NCBI RefSeq assembly: GCF_014192015.1
Contig: NZ_JACHXJ010000002.1
Span: forward strand, 1,302,001 to 1,366,000
Source of the DNA: Paenibacillus rhizosphaerae
GTDB taxonomy: Bacteria > Bacillota > Bacilli > Paenibacillales > Paenibacillaceae
Direction of reading: 5' to 3'
DNA length: 64,000 nt
Positions 1 through 7,651 of this stretch are shown piece after piece. A program made the position numbers and the translations under genes. How positions within the stretch are numbered: position 1 is the first letter of the stretch; every line of letters begins with the position of its first letter. The notes beneath the pieces were generated by a model, which was given only the letters and a program-made list of their open reading frames with translations, had not been told where the DNA came from and did no database searches.

Positions 1-1
1 G

Positions 2-631
2 CCGCTATGGGAAGGGACGAAACGGGATATCGCAATCGTACGTGGGATCTCAGAAGTGGCAGGTCCCACAGGCAAAATCATGATCGATGCAAATAATGCA
101 TATAATCTGAACTTGACCAAAGAGGTCTTGGCGGCTTTGACGGATGTGAACCTGTATTGGGTGGAAGAAGCGTTCCATGAGGATGAAGCCCTGTACGAGG
201 ACCTGAAGGAGTGGCTCCGGCAACGCGGGCAGGATGTGCTGATCGCAGATGGGGAAGGGCAAGCCTCGCCGCATCTTGTGGAGTGGGCGACTCGTGGACG
301 TGTCGATGTGCTGCAGTACGATATCATCTCGCCCGGTTTCACACATTGGATGGAGTTAGGCGAGAAGCTGGATGCCCATGGTTTGCGGTCTGCGCCTCAT
401 TGTTACGGCAATGCTTATGGTATTTACGCGTCGGGACATTTGTCAGCCGCGGTGCAAAACTTCGAATTTGTGGAATATGACGACATTACCATCGAAGGAA
501 TGGATGTATCGGGCTATCGAATCGAAAACGGAGAGATTCATATTCCGGCCACCCCGGGTTTTGGAATCGTCTTCGACGATGAACTTGTAACCAACCTTAT
601 TCAACGATCCGGATGGTCCCTTAAAGCTTAA
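2..631 (+). CDS. Enolase-superfamily (mandelate racemase/muconate lactonizing type) enzyme, 3' part
   Basis: The gene enters from the left edge and only about the last 209 residues are visible; the frame is open from base 2 with no start codon assigned. The product is the C-terminal half of an (alpha/beta) barrel enzyme. MIDANN, WVEEAF and IADGEG supply the three successive carboxylates, each on the next barrel strand, that bind the essential Mg2+ in this superfamily. Members abstract a proton alpha to a carboxylate, typically in sugar-acid dehydration or racemisation. The exact substrate cannot be read because the N-terminal capping domain lies outside the window. A terminator follows about 120 bp downstream, so this is the last gene of its unit. 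Superfamily call strong, substrate unknown. Confidence 0.85.
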   Translation, partial: PLWEGTKRDIAIVRGISEVAGPTGKIMIDANNAYNLNLTKEVLAALTDVNLYWVEEAFHEDEALYEDLKEWLRQRGQDVLIADGEGQASPHLVEWATRGRVDVLQYDIISPGFTHWMELGEKLDAHGLRSAPHCYGNAYGIYASGHLSAAVQNFEFVEYDDITIEGMDVSGYRIENGEIHIPATPGFGIVFDDELVTNLIQRSGWSLKA

Positions 632-748
632 AATAAGCCGAGAAAATTTTAATGTTAGAGTTCATATGTGCTTTTGCGATGCAAGAGTGCTTTTCGTGTG
701 GACGATTGTAAGACGACAAGAGCATAACAAGAGTATACATGCTTAATG

Positions 749-770
749 GCCGCATAGTGCGGCTTTTTTT
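749..770 (+). terminator. Rho-independent terminator (copy A of a dispersed hairpin family)
   Basis: GCCGCA/TGCGGC stem with a 3-base loop followed by seven T. It ends the enolase-family transcript. The hairpin and its flanks (ATACATGCTT before, TTATTGAAACG after) resemble four other copies in the window, near 37,360, 46,853, 57,166 and 57,525. The rest of the 632-955 gap shows no gene. Confidence 0.8.
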
Positions 771-955
771 ATTGAAACGATATGTATTCATTGGTTAAAC
801 ATGTTTTTAGCAAGAACCAGGTATACTAAATACTCTTGATTTCTGGAGTGTTGCGTCTGCAGCTTATTTTTTAACCGAGAGGCATCAATTGTTAAACGTG
901 CTTAGTAAACATCGTCAACTCAGAAATATACAAATATTGGACGGAAGATCCCCTC

Positions 956-986
956 TTGACTTGGACTATACTCCAAGTTATAGAAT
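956..986 (+). promoter_or_regulatory. MerR-type promoter and operator of the regulator/SDR operon
   Basis: A -35 TTGACT (956-961) and a -10 TAGAAT (981-986) are separated by 19 bp. The region holds a perfect dyad, ACTTGGA-N6-TCCAAGT (959-978). An overlong spacer carrying a dyad is the hallmark of promoters that MerR-family activators remodel. It lies 61 bp upstream of a merR gene, so autoregulation of regulator plus SDR is inferred. Confidence 0.75.
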
Positions 987-1047
987 GCAAGGGAACAAGC
1001 CGAAAGCCTCACTGCCTGATCAATCCGGCTTGTAGAAAGGAGCGAGT

Positions 1048-1449
1048 ATGGAACCACTATTTTCGATCTCGGACATTGCGAAACAGACAGGATTCAGCCA
1101 AGATACCATCCGCTATTATGAAAGGATCGGGCTGCTGCCGGAGATACGGCGTAAGGATAACGGACGCCGGGAGTATACGAAGACCGATCTCGACTGTTTC
1201 ACATTCGTCGCTTTTCTGAAACGGGCAAATATGCCGCTGAAGGAAATCGAACGGTATATCATGTTCTATCACGCCCAAAATTACAAAGGCTGTTATGACG
1301 TCCTACAAGATCACAAGATCATGATCGAGGAACAGATATCGGACATGCAGACCGCTTTGGAATTGATGAAATATAAAATAGAGAATTATAAGGAGCTGAT
1401 GGGTCACGATCCATCGCAGTCCGGACCTGTAAAGAACTCGGTCGATTAA
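1048..1449 (+). CDS. MerR-family transcriptional regulator (AdhR-like)
   Basis: 133 residues. The N-terminal winged helix-turn-helix (FSISDIAKQTGFSQDTIRYY, about residues 5-24) and the RYYERIGLLP wing are typical of MerR proteins. A coiled-coil dimerisation helix covers about residues 75-120. No cysteine cluster for metal binding is present, which fits the AdhR/YfmP-like branch that senses aldehydes or other electrophiles rather than metals. A good Shine-Dalgarno (AAAGGAG) precedes the ATG. The SDR gene follows after 14 bp, so the two form an operon and the SDR is the likely target. The own promoter carries a canonical MerR dyad. Confidence 0.92.
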   Translation: MEPLFSISDIAKQTGFSQDTIRYYERIGLLPEIRRKDNGRREYTKTDLDCFTFVAFLKRANMPLKEIERYIMFYHAQNYKGCYDVLQDHKIMIEEQISDMQTALELMKYKIENYKELMGHDPSQSGPVKNSVD

Positions 1450-1463
1450 AGGAGGTCATTTAC

Positions 1464-2456
1464 TTGGGGACAACTAACGGTTATATGATTACACCGCAGG
1501 TACCGATAGCATCGGGTTTTGGACATAATACGACAGCGACGGAAGCACTTGACGGACGCGATCTGACTGGAAAAACGGCCATTGTAACAGGGGGATACTC
1601 GGGTATCGGACTGGAGACCGTTCGCGTTCTGGCTGAAGCAGGAGCGGTGGTCGTCGTGCCAGCACGTTCGCTTGAGAAAGCCCGGAACGCGCTCGCAGGC
1701 ATCCCTCGGGTGGAACTGGAGGAGCTGGATCTGATGAACCCGGTATCGGTTGATGCCTTTGCGCAGCGGTTTCTCGATTCTGGACGTCCACTCGACATCC
1801 TCGTCAACGGAGCAGGCATCATGGTTCCGCCGTTAATGCGGGACACCCGAGGATATGAGTCCCAGTTCGCTACCAATCATCTCGGGCACTTTCAGCTTAC
1901 CGCACGACTCTGGCCGGCATTAAAAAAGGCGGGTGGGGCAAGGGTGATCGCGGTCTCCTCATCAGCTGTGAGCTTAGGCGGGGTTGATTTTGACGATCCG
2001 AACTTTGAGCGGAGGGAGTACGACAGGTGGATCGCCTACGCACAGTCCAAGTCCGCCAATGCGCTGTTTGCCGTTGAACTGGACAAGCGCGGGTATTCAT
2101 CCGGCGTACGTGCTTTCTCTTTGCACCCAGGCATTATTGAAACCGATCTGTCGGTCAATTTGACGGATGACGAGATGCTTGCCATCTACGCCCGGGACAA
2201 GGAGGGACGCCGTATCGAGAACCACCATTTAAAAACGCCTGAGCAAGGCGCGGCGACGAGCATATGGTGCGCAACGAGCCCCCAGCTTGACGGAAAAGGT
2301 GGCGTTTACTGCGAGGATGCTGATATCGCTAAAGTCGTGCCTGACGATTCCCCCACGGGTCAGTCGGGTGTCATGACCTGGGCCATTGACCCTTTATTGG
2401 CGGAGCGGCTCTGGCAGCTCAGCGAGGACATGACTGGCGTGAAGTTCGAAACCTGA
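1464..2456 (+). CDS. Short-chain dehydrogenase/reductase (SDR), copy 1
   Basis: 330 residues starting at TTG. AAAGGAGGT lies 8 bases upstream, a better placing than the later ATG at 1485. The Rossmann nucleotide-binding motif TGGYSGIG is near residue 42. NGAG replaces the usual NNAG structural motif, and the catalytic Tyr and Lys are in YAQSK near residue 190. The protein is longer than a classical 250-residue SDR and belongs to the retinol-dehydrogenase/WW-oxidoreductase-like group. It is NAD(P)H-dependent, cytoplasmic and of unknown substrate. Cotranscribed with the MerR regulator. It shares N- and C-terminal signatures (SGFG...TA..; DP..AERLW.LSE) with the SDRs at 2628 and 15390. Confidence 0.92.
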   Translation: MGTTNGYMITPQVPIASGFGHNTTATEALDGRDLTGKTAIVTGGYSGIGLETVRVLAEAGAVVVVPARSLEKARNALAGIPRVELEELDLMNPVSVDAFAQRFLDSGRPLDILVNGAGIMVPPLMRDTRGYESQFATNHLGHFQLTARLWPALKKAGGARVIAVSSSAVSLGGVDFDDPNFERREYDRWIAYAQSKSANALFAVELDKRGYSSGVRAFSLHPGIIETDLSVNLTDDEMLAIYARDKEGRRIENHHLKTPEQGAATSIWCATSPQLDGKGGVYCEDADIAKVVPDDSPTGQSGVMTWAIDPLLAERLWQLSEDMTGVKFET

Positions 2457-2474
2457 TGCAATATCCGTACTCCC

Positions 2475-2488
2475 GTGAAAATTTTCAC
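2475..2488. other. 14-bp perfect palindrome between two SDR genes
   Basis: GTGAAAATTTTCAC is a perfect palindrome 19 bp after the first SDR stop. It lacks a T-run, so it is a weak terminator candidate and could instead be an operator for the second SDR. Confidence 0.35.
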
Positions 2489-2627
2489 CAAGTCGTGTGT
2501 ACTTTTACGAATATACAAATACCTAAACGGCTGAAACGCGCGAGAACAGTACGTTGTCCGCTTGAGCATTTAGGATGCTGAAAAAAGTTTCCTAATAAAT
2601 CACACTAAATCCTTGGAGGCTATCCAT

Positions 2628-3614
2628 ATGACAACTCAAAATCATACCGTGCTACAAACACCGATTCATTCCGGCTTCGGGCCTCGGACGACTGCAATGG
2701 AAGTCTTGGGCGGACAGGACTTGACTGGCAAGACCGCCATCGTGACAGGAGGCTATTCCGGACTTGGCCTGGAAACCGTCAAGGTGCTTGCATCAGCAGG
2801 AGCAACAGTCATCGTGCCCGTCCGCACGCCGGAGAAAGCAGCGGTAACGTTAAGCGCAGTACCTGGCGTGGAGTTGGCGCAATTAGACCTCATGAATCCG
2901 ACATCCATCGATGCGTTTGCCGAACGGTTCATCGCTTCTGGACGTCCGTTGCATATCCTTATCCATTCCGCAGGCATTATGGCGGCTCCGCTTAACCGTG
3001 ATTCACGGGGATATGAGTCACAGTTGGCAACGAACCATCTGGGACACTTTCAGCTCGTGTTACGGTTATGGCCTGCGCTTAAAGCAGCGGAAGGCGCGAG
3101 GATTGTCTCTGTATCGTCACGTGCTCATCAACTCGCTGGCATTGATTTTGAAGATCCCAACTTCAAGACGCGCCCCTATGATAAATGGCTTGCCTATGCA
3201 CAATCCAAGACGGCCAACGCGTTGTTTGCTGTAGCGATGGACAAGCGTGGAGAGTCACATGGCGTTCGGGCATTTTCCGTTCATCCGGGCACGATTGTGA
3301 CGGACTTGTCCCGTAATCTGAGCAAAGACGAATTGCGATCCATGGGCGCATTGAACGAACAAGGGGAGCACGTCTTTACGGAGTATAACGATGAACTCAA
3401 GACAATTGAAGAAGGTGCAGCCACAGCTGTCTGGTGCGCAGTTCATCCGCAACTCGACGGAAAAGGCGGCGTCTACTGCGAGAACGTGGATATTGCGGTC
3501 ATTACGAGTACGCCATACACCCCTGGTGTTTTTGAATGGGCAGTGAACGCTGACAACGCCGAGCGGCTATGGACCTTAAGCGAACAATTAACCGGCTTGA
3601 AATTCGTGATTTAA
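2628..3614 (+). CDS. Short-chain dehydrogenase/reductase (SDR), copy 2
   Basis: 328 residues; the ATG at 2628 is 8 bases after GGAGG, which decides the start over an in-frame TTG at 2613. TGGYSGLG forms the cofactor fold, HSAG stands in the NNAG position, and YAQSKTAN carries the catalytic Tyr/Lys. It is closely similar along its whole length to the preceding SDR, so the pair is a tandem duplication that has since diverged. The 171-bp gap and the palindrome in it suggest separate regulation is possible. A strong terminator follows. Substrate unknown; carbonyl or aldehyde reduction is inferred from the surrounding redox genes. Confidence 0.92.
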   Translation: MTTQNHTVLQTPIHSGFGPRTTAMEVLGGQDLTGKTAIVTGGYSGLGLETVKVLASAGATVIVPVRTPEKAAVTLSAVPGVELAQLDLMNPTSIDAFAERFIASGRPLHILIHSAGIMAAPLNRDSRGYESQLATNHLGHFQLVLRLWPALKAAEGARIVSVSSRAHQLAGIDFEDPNFKTRPYDKWLAYAQSKTANALFAVAMDKRGESHGVRAFSVHPGTIVTDLSRNLSKDELRSMGALNEQGEHVFTEYNDELKTIEEGAATAVWCAVHPQLDGKGGVYCENVDIAVITSTPYTPGVFEWAVNADNAERLWTLSEQLTGLKFVI

Positions 3615-3639
3615 ATCGTAAACTGATTTCAAAGTAGCG

Positions 3640-3675
3640 CGACAGTCCCCGGAGATCACGCGGACTGTCGTTTTT
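3640..3675 (+). terminator. Rho-independent terminator of the SDR operon
   Basis: CGACAGTCC and GGACTGTCG form a perfect 9-bp stem around a 13-base loop, followed by TTTTT. Confidence 0.9.
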
Positions 3676-3742
3676 CATAAATATGATGTTAGCAGCATCC
3701 CATCATCGCGAGTTACAACAAAAGAGTTATGAGGTGAATTCA

Positions 3743-4441
3743 ATGTCGGTATTTTTGCTCATCCATGGCGCGTGGCACGGTGCGTGGTGTTGGGAAAAAA
3801 TAATTCCTTCGTTAGAAGCAGCGGGACATCGAGCCATTACGATTGATTTACCTGGGCACGGGGAAGACCAAACACCCATTTCAGAGATAACGCTTGATGC
3901 GTACGCAAACCGCATAGTAGCCGTCATTGATGAACTTGAACAAGAGGTGATATTAGTCGGACATAGCATGGGAGGGGTTGCTGTATCGCAGGCAGCTGAA
4001 TACCGGCCGAAGCGGATTAAATCACTTGTTTATATTTCCGCATTTTTATTTAAAAATGGTCAAAATATGATCGATGTGATTCCACCACATCCCGATGTAC
4101 AGATCTCTGAAGATGGAAGTACGATTACCGTTGCTGCAGACAAAGTAAAAGATATGCTATATAACAATTGCAAGGATGAGGATGTAGCCAAGGCATTAGC
4201 CCAGTGGAGGGTGCAAGCGATGAGTCCATTGTTGACACCGGTCCACTTGACGGAGAGAAATTTTGGTCAAGTCCCTCGTTACTACATTGAATGTCTCCGT
4301 GATCACTCCATATCCATTGAAACACAGAGGCAAATGCATGCCGCTTCTCCCTGCAAAGAAGTATTTTCATTGGATACGGATCATACGCCGTTGTTTTCAA
4401 ATCCTGCTGAACTAAGCAGCATCTTACTAAATCAAATTTAA
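3743..4441 (+). CDS. Alpha/beta hydrolase (plant methylesterase/hydroxynitrile-lyase-like)
   Basis: 232 residues from the ATG after GAGGTG; an upstream in-frame ATG at 3683 lacks a ribosome site. The start FLLIHGAWHGAWCW provides the oxyanion-hole HGA motif. The triad is Ser75 in GHSMGG, Asp near 187 in CLRDHS, and His near 214 in DTDHTPL. The compact lid and the LPGHG.D sequence are typical of the salicylate-methylesterase/hydroxynitrile-lyase branch, whose bacterial members hydrolyse small esters. Cytoplasmic, with no signal peptide. It sits between two terminators, so it is probably a single-gene unit. Substrate unknown. Confidence 0.88.
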   Translation: MSVFLLIHGAWHGAWCWEKIIPSLEAAGHRAITIDLPGHGEDQTPISEITLDAYANRIVAVIDELEQEVILVGHSMGGVAVSQAAEYRPKRIKSLVYISAFLFKNGQNMIDVIPPHPDVQISEDGSTITVAADKVKDMLYNNCKDEDVAKALAQWRVQAMSPLLTPVHLTERNFGQVPRYYIECLRDHSISIETQRQMHAASPCKEVFSLDTDHTPLFSNPAELSSILLNQI

Positions 4442-4458
4442 AATGGGATTCTTCAAGG

Positions 4459-4482
4459 AGGCTGCCGCATGGCGGCCTTTTT
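4459..4482 (+). terminator. Rho-independent terminator after the hydrolase
   Basis: AGGCTGCC/GGCGGCCT stem (one wobble pair), 4-base loop, then TTTTT. Confidence 0.8.
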
Positions 4483-4541
4483 AAGCTCTCTTGCGACCAG
4501 TTGATATATGAAACTACGGGTACATGAGAAAGGAGGGTTAT

Positions 4542-4586
4542 AAGTTAGCGGCAGCCTTCCATTACTAATCTGGCTGCCGCTAACTT
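4542..4586. other. Long perfect hairpin downstream of the aldo/keto reductase
   Basis: A 15-bp perfect inverted repeat (AAGTTAGCGGCAGCC and its complement) around a 15-base loop lies just past the stop of the minus-strand reductase. No clear T-run follows on either strand. Probably a terminator or mRNA 3'-end stabiliser. Confidence 0.5.
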
Positions 4587-4608
4587 ACCATTATTCGCTA
4601 CCTAAAAA

Positions 4609-5574
4609 TTACCACGCATAAGCTTGTGGCGCTTCTCCGCCAGGACCCGGGAAGATTTCGTCGAGACGCTTCAGCGTTGCCTCGTCGAGCTCCAACTCGA
4701 CTGCGCGTAGCGTGCGATCGAACTGCTCCATGGTACGCACGCCGGTAATCGGCGCGGTCACGGCCGGGTTGGAGAGCAGCCAGGCAAGAGCGACGACGTC
4801 TTCTCTCTCTCCGAGCTCATCGCACAGCTTGGCGAATGCTTCGAGTTGCGACCGGTGCTTGTCCAGCCGCACGGTATCGCCACTGCGTTTGCCTGAGTCG
4901 CCACGCAGCGCATTGCCCGCAAGAAGCCCGCCGTCCAACGGGCTCCACGGCATAACGCCAAGCCCGAGGCTTTGCGATGCGGGAAGCACCTCAAGCTCCG
5001 GAAGGCGGCATAATAAATTATACTTATGCTGTTCGGATATAAGGCCAAGCATTCCGCGAGCTTTAGCTTCGCCCTGAGCAACCGCGATATCCCAGCCGGC
5101 GAAGTTACTCGATCCGACGTATCCGATTTTGCCTTGATCAGCAGCAGTTTCGAATGCGTTCCACAGTTCAGCCCAGCTCACGTTCCGGTCGATATGGTGC
5201 ATTTGGTACAGCTCGATATGGTCTGTTTGTAGACGGCGCAGCGATCCTTCTAGATGGCGGCGGATTTTATATGCAGACAAACCGGCCTCACGGTTCGGAC
5301 CATCGTTGTCGTCATGCATATCATTGTAGACTTTCGTTGCCAGTACGGTTCGCTCACGGCGGCCTCCACCTTGTTTAAACCAATTGCCGATAATTTCCTC
5401 GGTTCGGCCCAAGGCATATTGGTTTGCCGTATCAAAGAAGTTGATGCCTGCATCGAGCGCCGCATCCATGATACGAAAAGCATCTTTCTCCTCTGTATTC
5501 CAACCGAAATTCATCGTGCCAAGGCACAGTCGGCTGACCTTTAATCCGGACTTGCCCAAATAGGAATATTTCAT
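4609..5574 (-). CDS. Aldo/keto reductase
   Basis: 321 residues from the ATG (an upstream GTG is too close to the GGAG). The catalytic tetrad is visible: Asp48 and Tyr53 in FDTANQY, Lys81 in ATKVYND, and His near 126 in YQMHHID. The TIM-barrel C terminus has GVRTMEQ, the usual NADPH 2'-phosphate binding loop. It reduces aldehydes or ketones with NADPH; the true substrate is unknown. Monocistronic on the minus strand and converging on the hydrolase. Part of a redox-enzyme neighbourhood with several SDRs. Confidence 0.93.
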   Translation of the reverse strand: MKYSYLGKSGLKVSRLCLGTMNFGWNTEEKDAFRIMDAALDAGINFFDTANQYALGRTEEIIGNWFKQGGGRRERTVLATKVYNDMHDDNDGPNREAGLSAYKIRRHLEGSLRRLQTDHIELYQMHHIDRNVSWAELWNAFETAADQGKIGYVGSSNFAGWDIAVAQGEAKARGMLGLISEQHKYNLLCRLPELEVLPASQSLGLGVMPWSPLDGGLLAGNALRGDSGKRSGDTVRLDKHRSQLEAFAKLCDELGEREDVVALAWLLSNPAVTAPITGVRTMEQFDRTLRAVELELDEATLKRLDEIFPGPGGEAPQAYAW

Positions 5575-5638
5575 AATTCTGTTCACCGCTCCTTCATTTA
5601 TTTAGGACTGATACGCGATTTGCGGTTCGTACAGAAGA

Positions 5639-5670
5639 ATTATACCTTAAAATGTCCAAGCATGTGTCAA
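5639..5670 (-). promoter_or_regulatory. Putative promoter of the aldo/keto reductase with a 20-bp spacer
   Basis: On the minus strand TTGACA (5670-5665) and TATAAT (5644-5639) are both consensus but 20 bp apart, as in MerR-controlled promoters. The -35 is one arm of TGTCAA-AA-TTGACA (5665-5678). No clear dyad lies in the spacer, so regulation is uncertain. Confidence 0.45.
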
Positions 5671-5766
5671 AATTGACATATAAAATTGTGGATAATGCCC
5701 TTGAAAAAAATTCCTGGGGTTCGATTCTATTCAATCTTGTTCATCGTGATTTCGACCCAAAATGTT

Positions 5767-5788
5767 TACAAGTCGGATACAAGTCGGA
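5767..5788 (+). promoter_or_regulatory. Tandem 11-bp direct repeat upstream of stalk gene 1
   Basis: TACAAGTCGGA occurs twice head to tail with no gap. Perfect 11-bp tandem repeats are the usual recognition format of OmpR/PhoB-family response regulators, and a gene for one lies at 11565-12269. That this regulator binds here is inference. Confidence 0.5.
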
Positions 5789-5945
5789 GATCGTTTGGAG
5801 ATAAAGTCGCTCTATAGTTAGATACATAAGGAACACCCGCCTTAAACAAGATAAACGGGGACATGAAGAAGGTTAGCGTTCTACGAAGTACAAAAGACAT
5901 AGAGCTTGCTCCGGCAGGCAATAAACAATAAGGGAGAGAATAATC

Positions 5946-6671
5946 ATGAAAAATCGTGTTAAAGGAACTATTTTGGCCACGCTTGTCGTAGGAATGACAT
6001 TATCGGGGACGGCAGGGGTTTATGCCGGTAGCAACTTGCAGAAAATTTCCGCCTACCTCAAGCACAATATCAGTTTCGAAATCAACGGAAAGACCTTTGT
6101 ACCGACCGATGGAAATGGAAACAAACTGGCCCCAATCGTATACAACGACTCGACTTATCTTCCGGTTCGTGCCCTGTCTGAGGCATTGAAAGCATCGGTT
6201 AATTATAATAGCCATACCGGTGTCATCACCATTGATACGCCTTCTGCACCTAACAATGGGAACACAGGTAACCATACAGGAACCGATCTTGTGGCTGTCA
6301 CTTACTCGTCTTCCCAAATTCAGGAGATTAAGAGCGAGTTCGCGAAATTCGACGGCTTTACTACGGCTTATGCGCCAATGCAGGCAGCAAAAAACGATAG
6401 TTTCCAGAAAGTAGCTGCTGGTGGCGACTCGGTAACGTTTGCTTTTAACCATATGACCGTACAGATCTCGCCTCGAGACAACTCGTTCGAATATGATGGC
6501 AAAAACATCACGCTCTCCAATGGGGTTCAGGCTAAATGGTATACGCCAAGCAATACCACGATGCTGACTTTTAAACTCGATGACCGTTTTGTTACGCTCT
6601 ACTCGCAGGATCATTCCCTCTCGAACGCACAACTGGAGAAGGTAGCTGTATCCGTCGCTAAATTGAAATAA
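5946..6671 (+). CDS. Secreted stalk-domain (copper amine oxidase N-terminal domain) protein, copy 1
   Basis: 241 residues with a signal peptide (KNRVKGTILATLVVGMTLSG, cleavage about after VYA). The next region, about residues 30-100, reads as a copper-amine-oxidase-N/stalk domain: FEINGKTFVP, YLPVRALSEAL and VNYNSHTGVITI are its hallmark strands. A short Gly/Asn-rich linker and a C-terminal domain of about 125 residues of unknown function follow. Such proteins are exported and probably associate with the cell wall. GGGAG precedes the ATG. Differs from the copy at 12634 by one residue, E versus A in SQIQ(E/A)IKSEF. Function unknown. Confidence 0.9.
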   Translation: MKNRVKGTILATLVVGMTLSGTAGVYAGSNLQKISAYLKHNISFEINGKTFVPTDGNGNKLAPIVYNDSTYLPVRALSEALKASVNYNSHTGVITIDTPSAPNNGNTGNHTGTDLVAVTYSSSQIQEIKSEFAKFDGFTTAYAPMQAAKNDSFQKVAAGGDSVTFAFNHMTVQISPRDNSFEYDGKNITLSNGVQAKWYTPSNTTMLTFKLDDRFVTLYSQDHSLSNAQLEKVAVSVAKLK

Positions 6672-6695
6672 TTTATTTAGTCCGCTTATGTAGAA

Positions 6696-6730
6696 GCAGG
6701 CCTCCGAAATCATCGGAAGCCTGCTTTTTT
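6696..6730 (+). terminator. Rho-independent terminator after stalk gene 1
   Basis: GCAGGCCTCCGA/TCGGAAGCCTGC stem (one mismatch) around AATCA, then six T. The core TCCGAAATCATCGGA is shared with the terminator of the second copy. Confidence 0.9.
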
Positions 6731-6797
6731 GTGTAACAAACATATAATACTTATCTGAAGTAAAGTTAGCTCCACTTGAAAGAATGGAGAACACCAA

Positions 6798-7583
6798 TCA
6801 TCCGTTAAAAATGCGGATCGTCAGTTCTTCTTGAAAACCAACCTTTGGGTAAACACTTCGAGCCATTGGCGTGGCATGAATCACAGCCCATTTAGCGCCT
6901 GATTGCTGTACTTTACTTAATACAAAGGCGAGCGTACTGCTGGCCAGACCTTTCGAACGGTAAGATTCCCTTGTACTGATGTTGTAAAAGCCTGCAACAT
7001 CCCCCTCGATAAAAGTCGTCAAGGTAGTTACCGGTGCGCCGTTCAAATAAGCAAGATAATGCTGAACCATTGTTGTATCCTTATTTGGACCATCCACAAA
7101 CACTTTGCTGAAAATCTCAGCCATAGATTCAGGAATGCTAAATCCCTCCAAAATCACTTTACGGTATTGATCTATTTCTTCAGCATCACGTACGGCGCGT
7201 ACTTCCAGACCCGGGATCGCTGCTCTTTCGTAAGACCAGTCTTTCAGTGAAAGGGCCTGCCCCGAGATCACATCAACCTGGTTGAACTGGTTAATCGCCA
7301 GTGCCTGATCTACGGCTTCATCCGGTTTGTGAGAGGAGGTAAGCCAAGAAAGTTTTTGACCCCGCTCGTGGTACGCGGAAGCCAGAGATCTAATTTCGAC
7401 CACCGGGTCTATACCTTCTGAAGGCTTGAAGGTAAATACACTGTTAAACAAGCCGAACGGAATAGCGGATTCAAATCTTTGCATCCTTTCATCCTCCACG
7501 AAACTAAATGCGCCACTAAGCTGACTTAATTTTTCATATGCACGGATCATGCTATCAAAAATCAGGTTTTGAACGTCAGTCAT
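6798..7583 (-). CDS. GNAT-family N-acetyltransferase
   Basis: 261 residues, started by ATG after AGGAGG. The C-terminal half is a GNAT fold. FYNISTRESYRSKGLASS carries acetyl-CoA pyrophosphate motif A (R-x-x-G-x-A, about residue 212), followed by a helix and AVIHATPMARSVYPKVGF, the usual motif B. The N-terminal half (about 120 residues) is a second, degenerate-looking domain. The acceptor is unknown; a small molecule or peptide is likely. It lies downstream of and in line with the ABC transporter/two-component cassette, all framed by the duplicated stalk genes, so a self-protection role is possible but unproven. Confidence 0.88.
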   Translation of the reverse strand: MTDVQNLIFDSMIRAYEKLSQLSGAFSFVEDERMQRFESAIPFGLFNSVFTFKPSEGIDPVVEIRSLASAYHERGQKLSWLTSSHKPDEAVDQALAINQFNQVDVISGQALSLKDWSYERAAIPGLEVRAVRDAEEIDQYRKVILEGFSIPESMAEIFSKVFVDGPNKDTTMVQHYLAYLNGAPVTTLTTFIEGDVAGFYNISTRESYRSKGLASSTLAFVLSKVQQSGAKWAVIHATPMARSVYPKVGFQEELTIRIFNG

Positions 7584-7651
7584 TTAAGGTTCCTCCTATC
7601 TCTAAGCTGATTATAGAATCATAAAGTTAATGATAGTCCGCCAATTCCCCG

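Larger units (their letters stand above)
5759..6674 (+). repeat. 916-bp duplicated unit, copy 1
   Basis: Matches 12447-13362 at a constant offset of 6,688 bp with only ten mismatches counted by eye. The unit includes 187 bp of upstream sequence (one mismatch) and the whole stalk-domain gene. Flanking sequence on both sides is unrelated, apart from similar terminator cores downstream. Confidence 0.95.
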
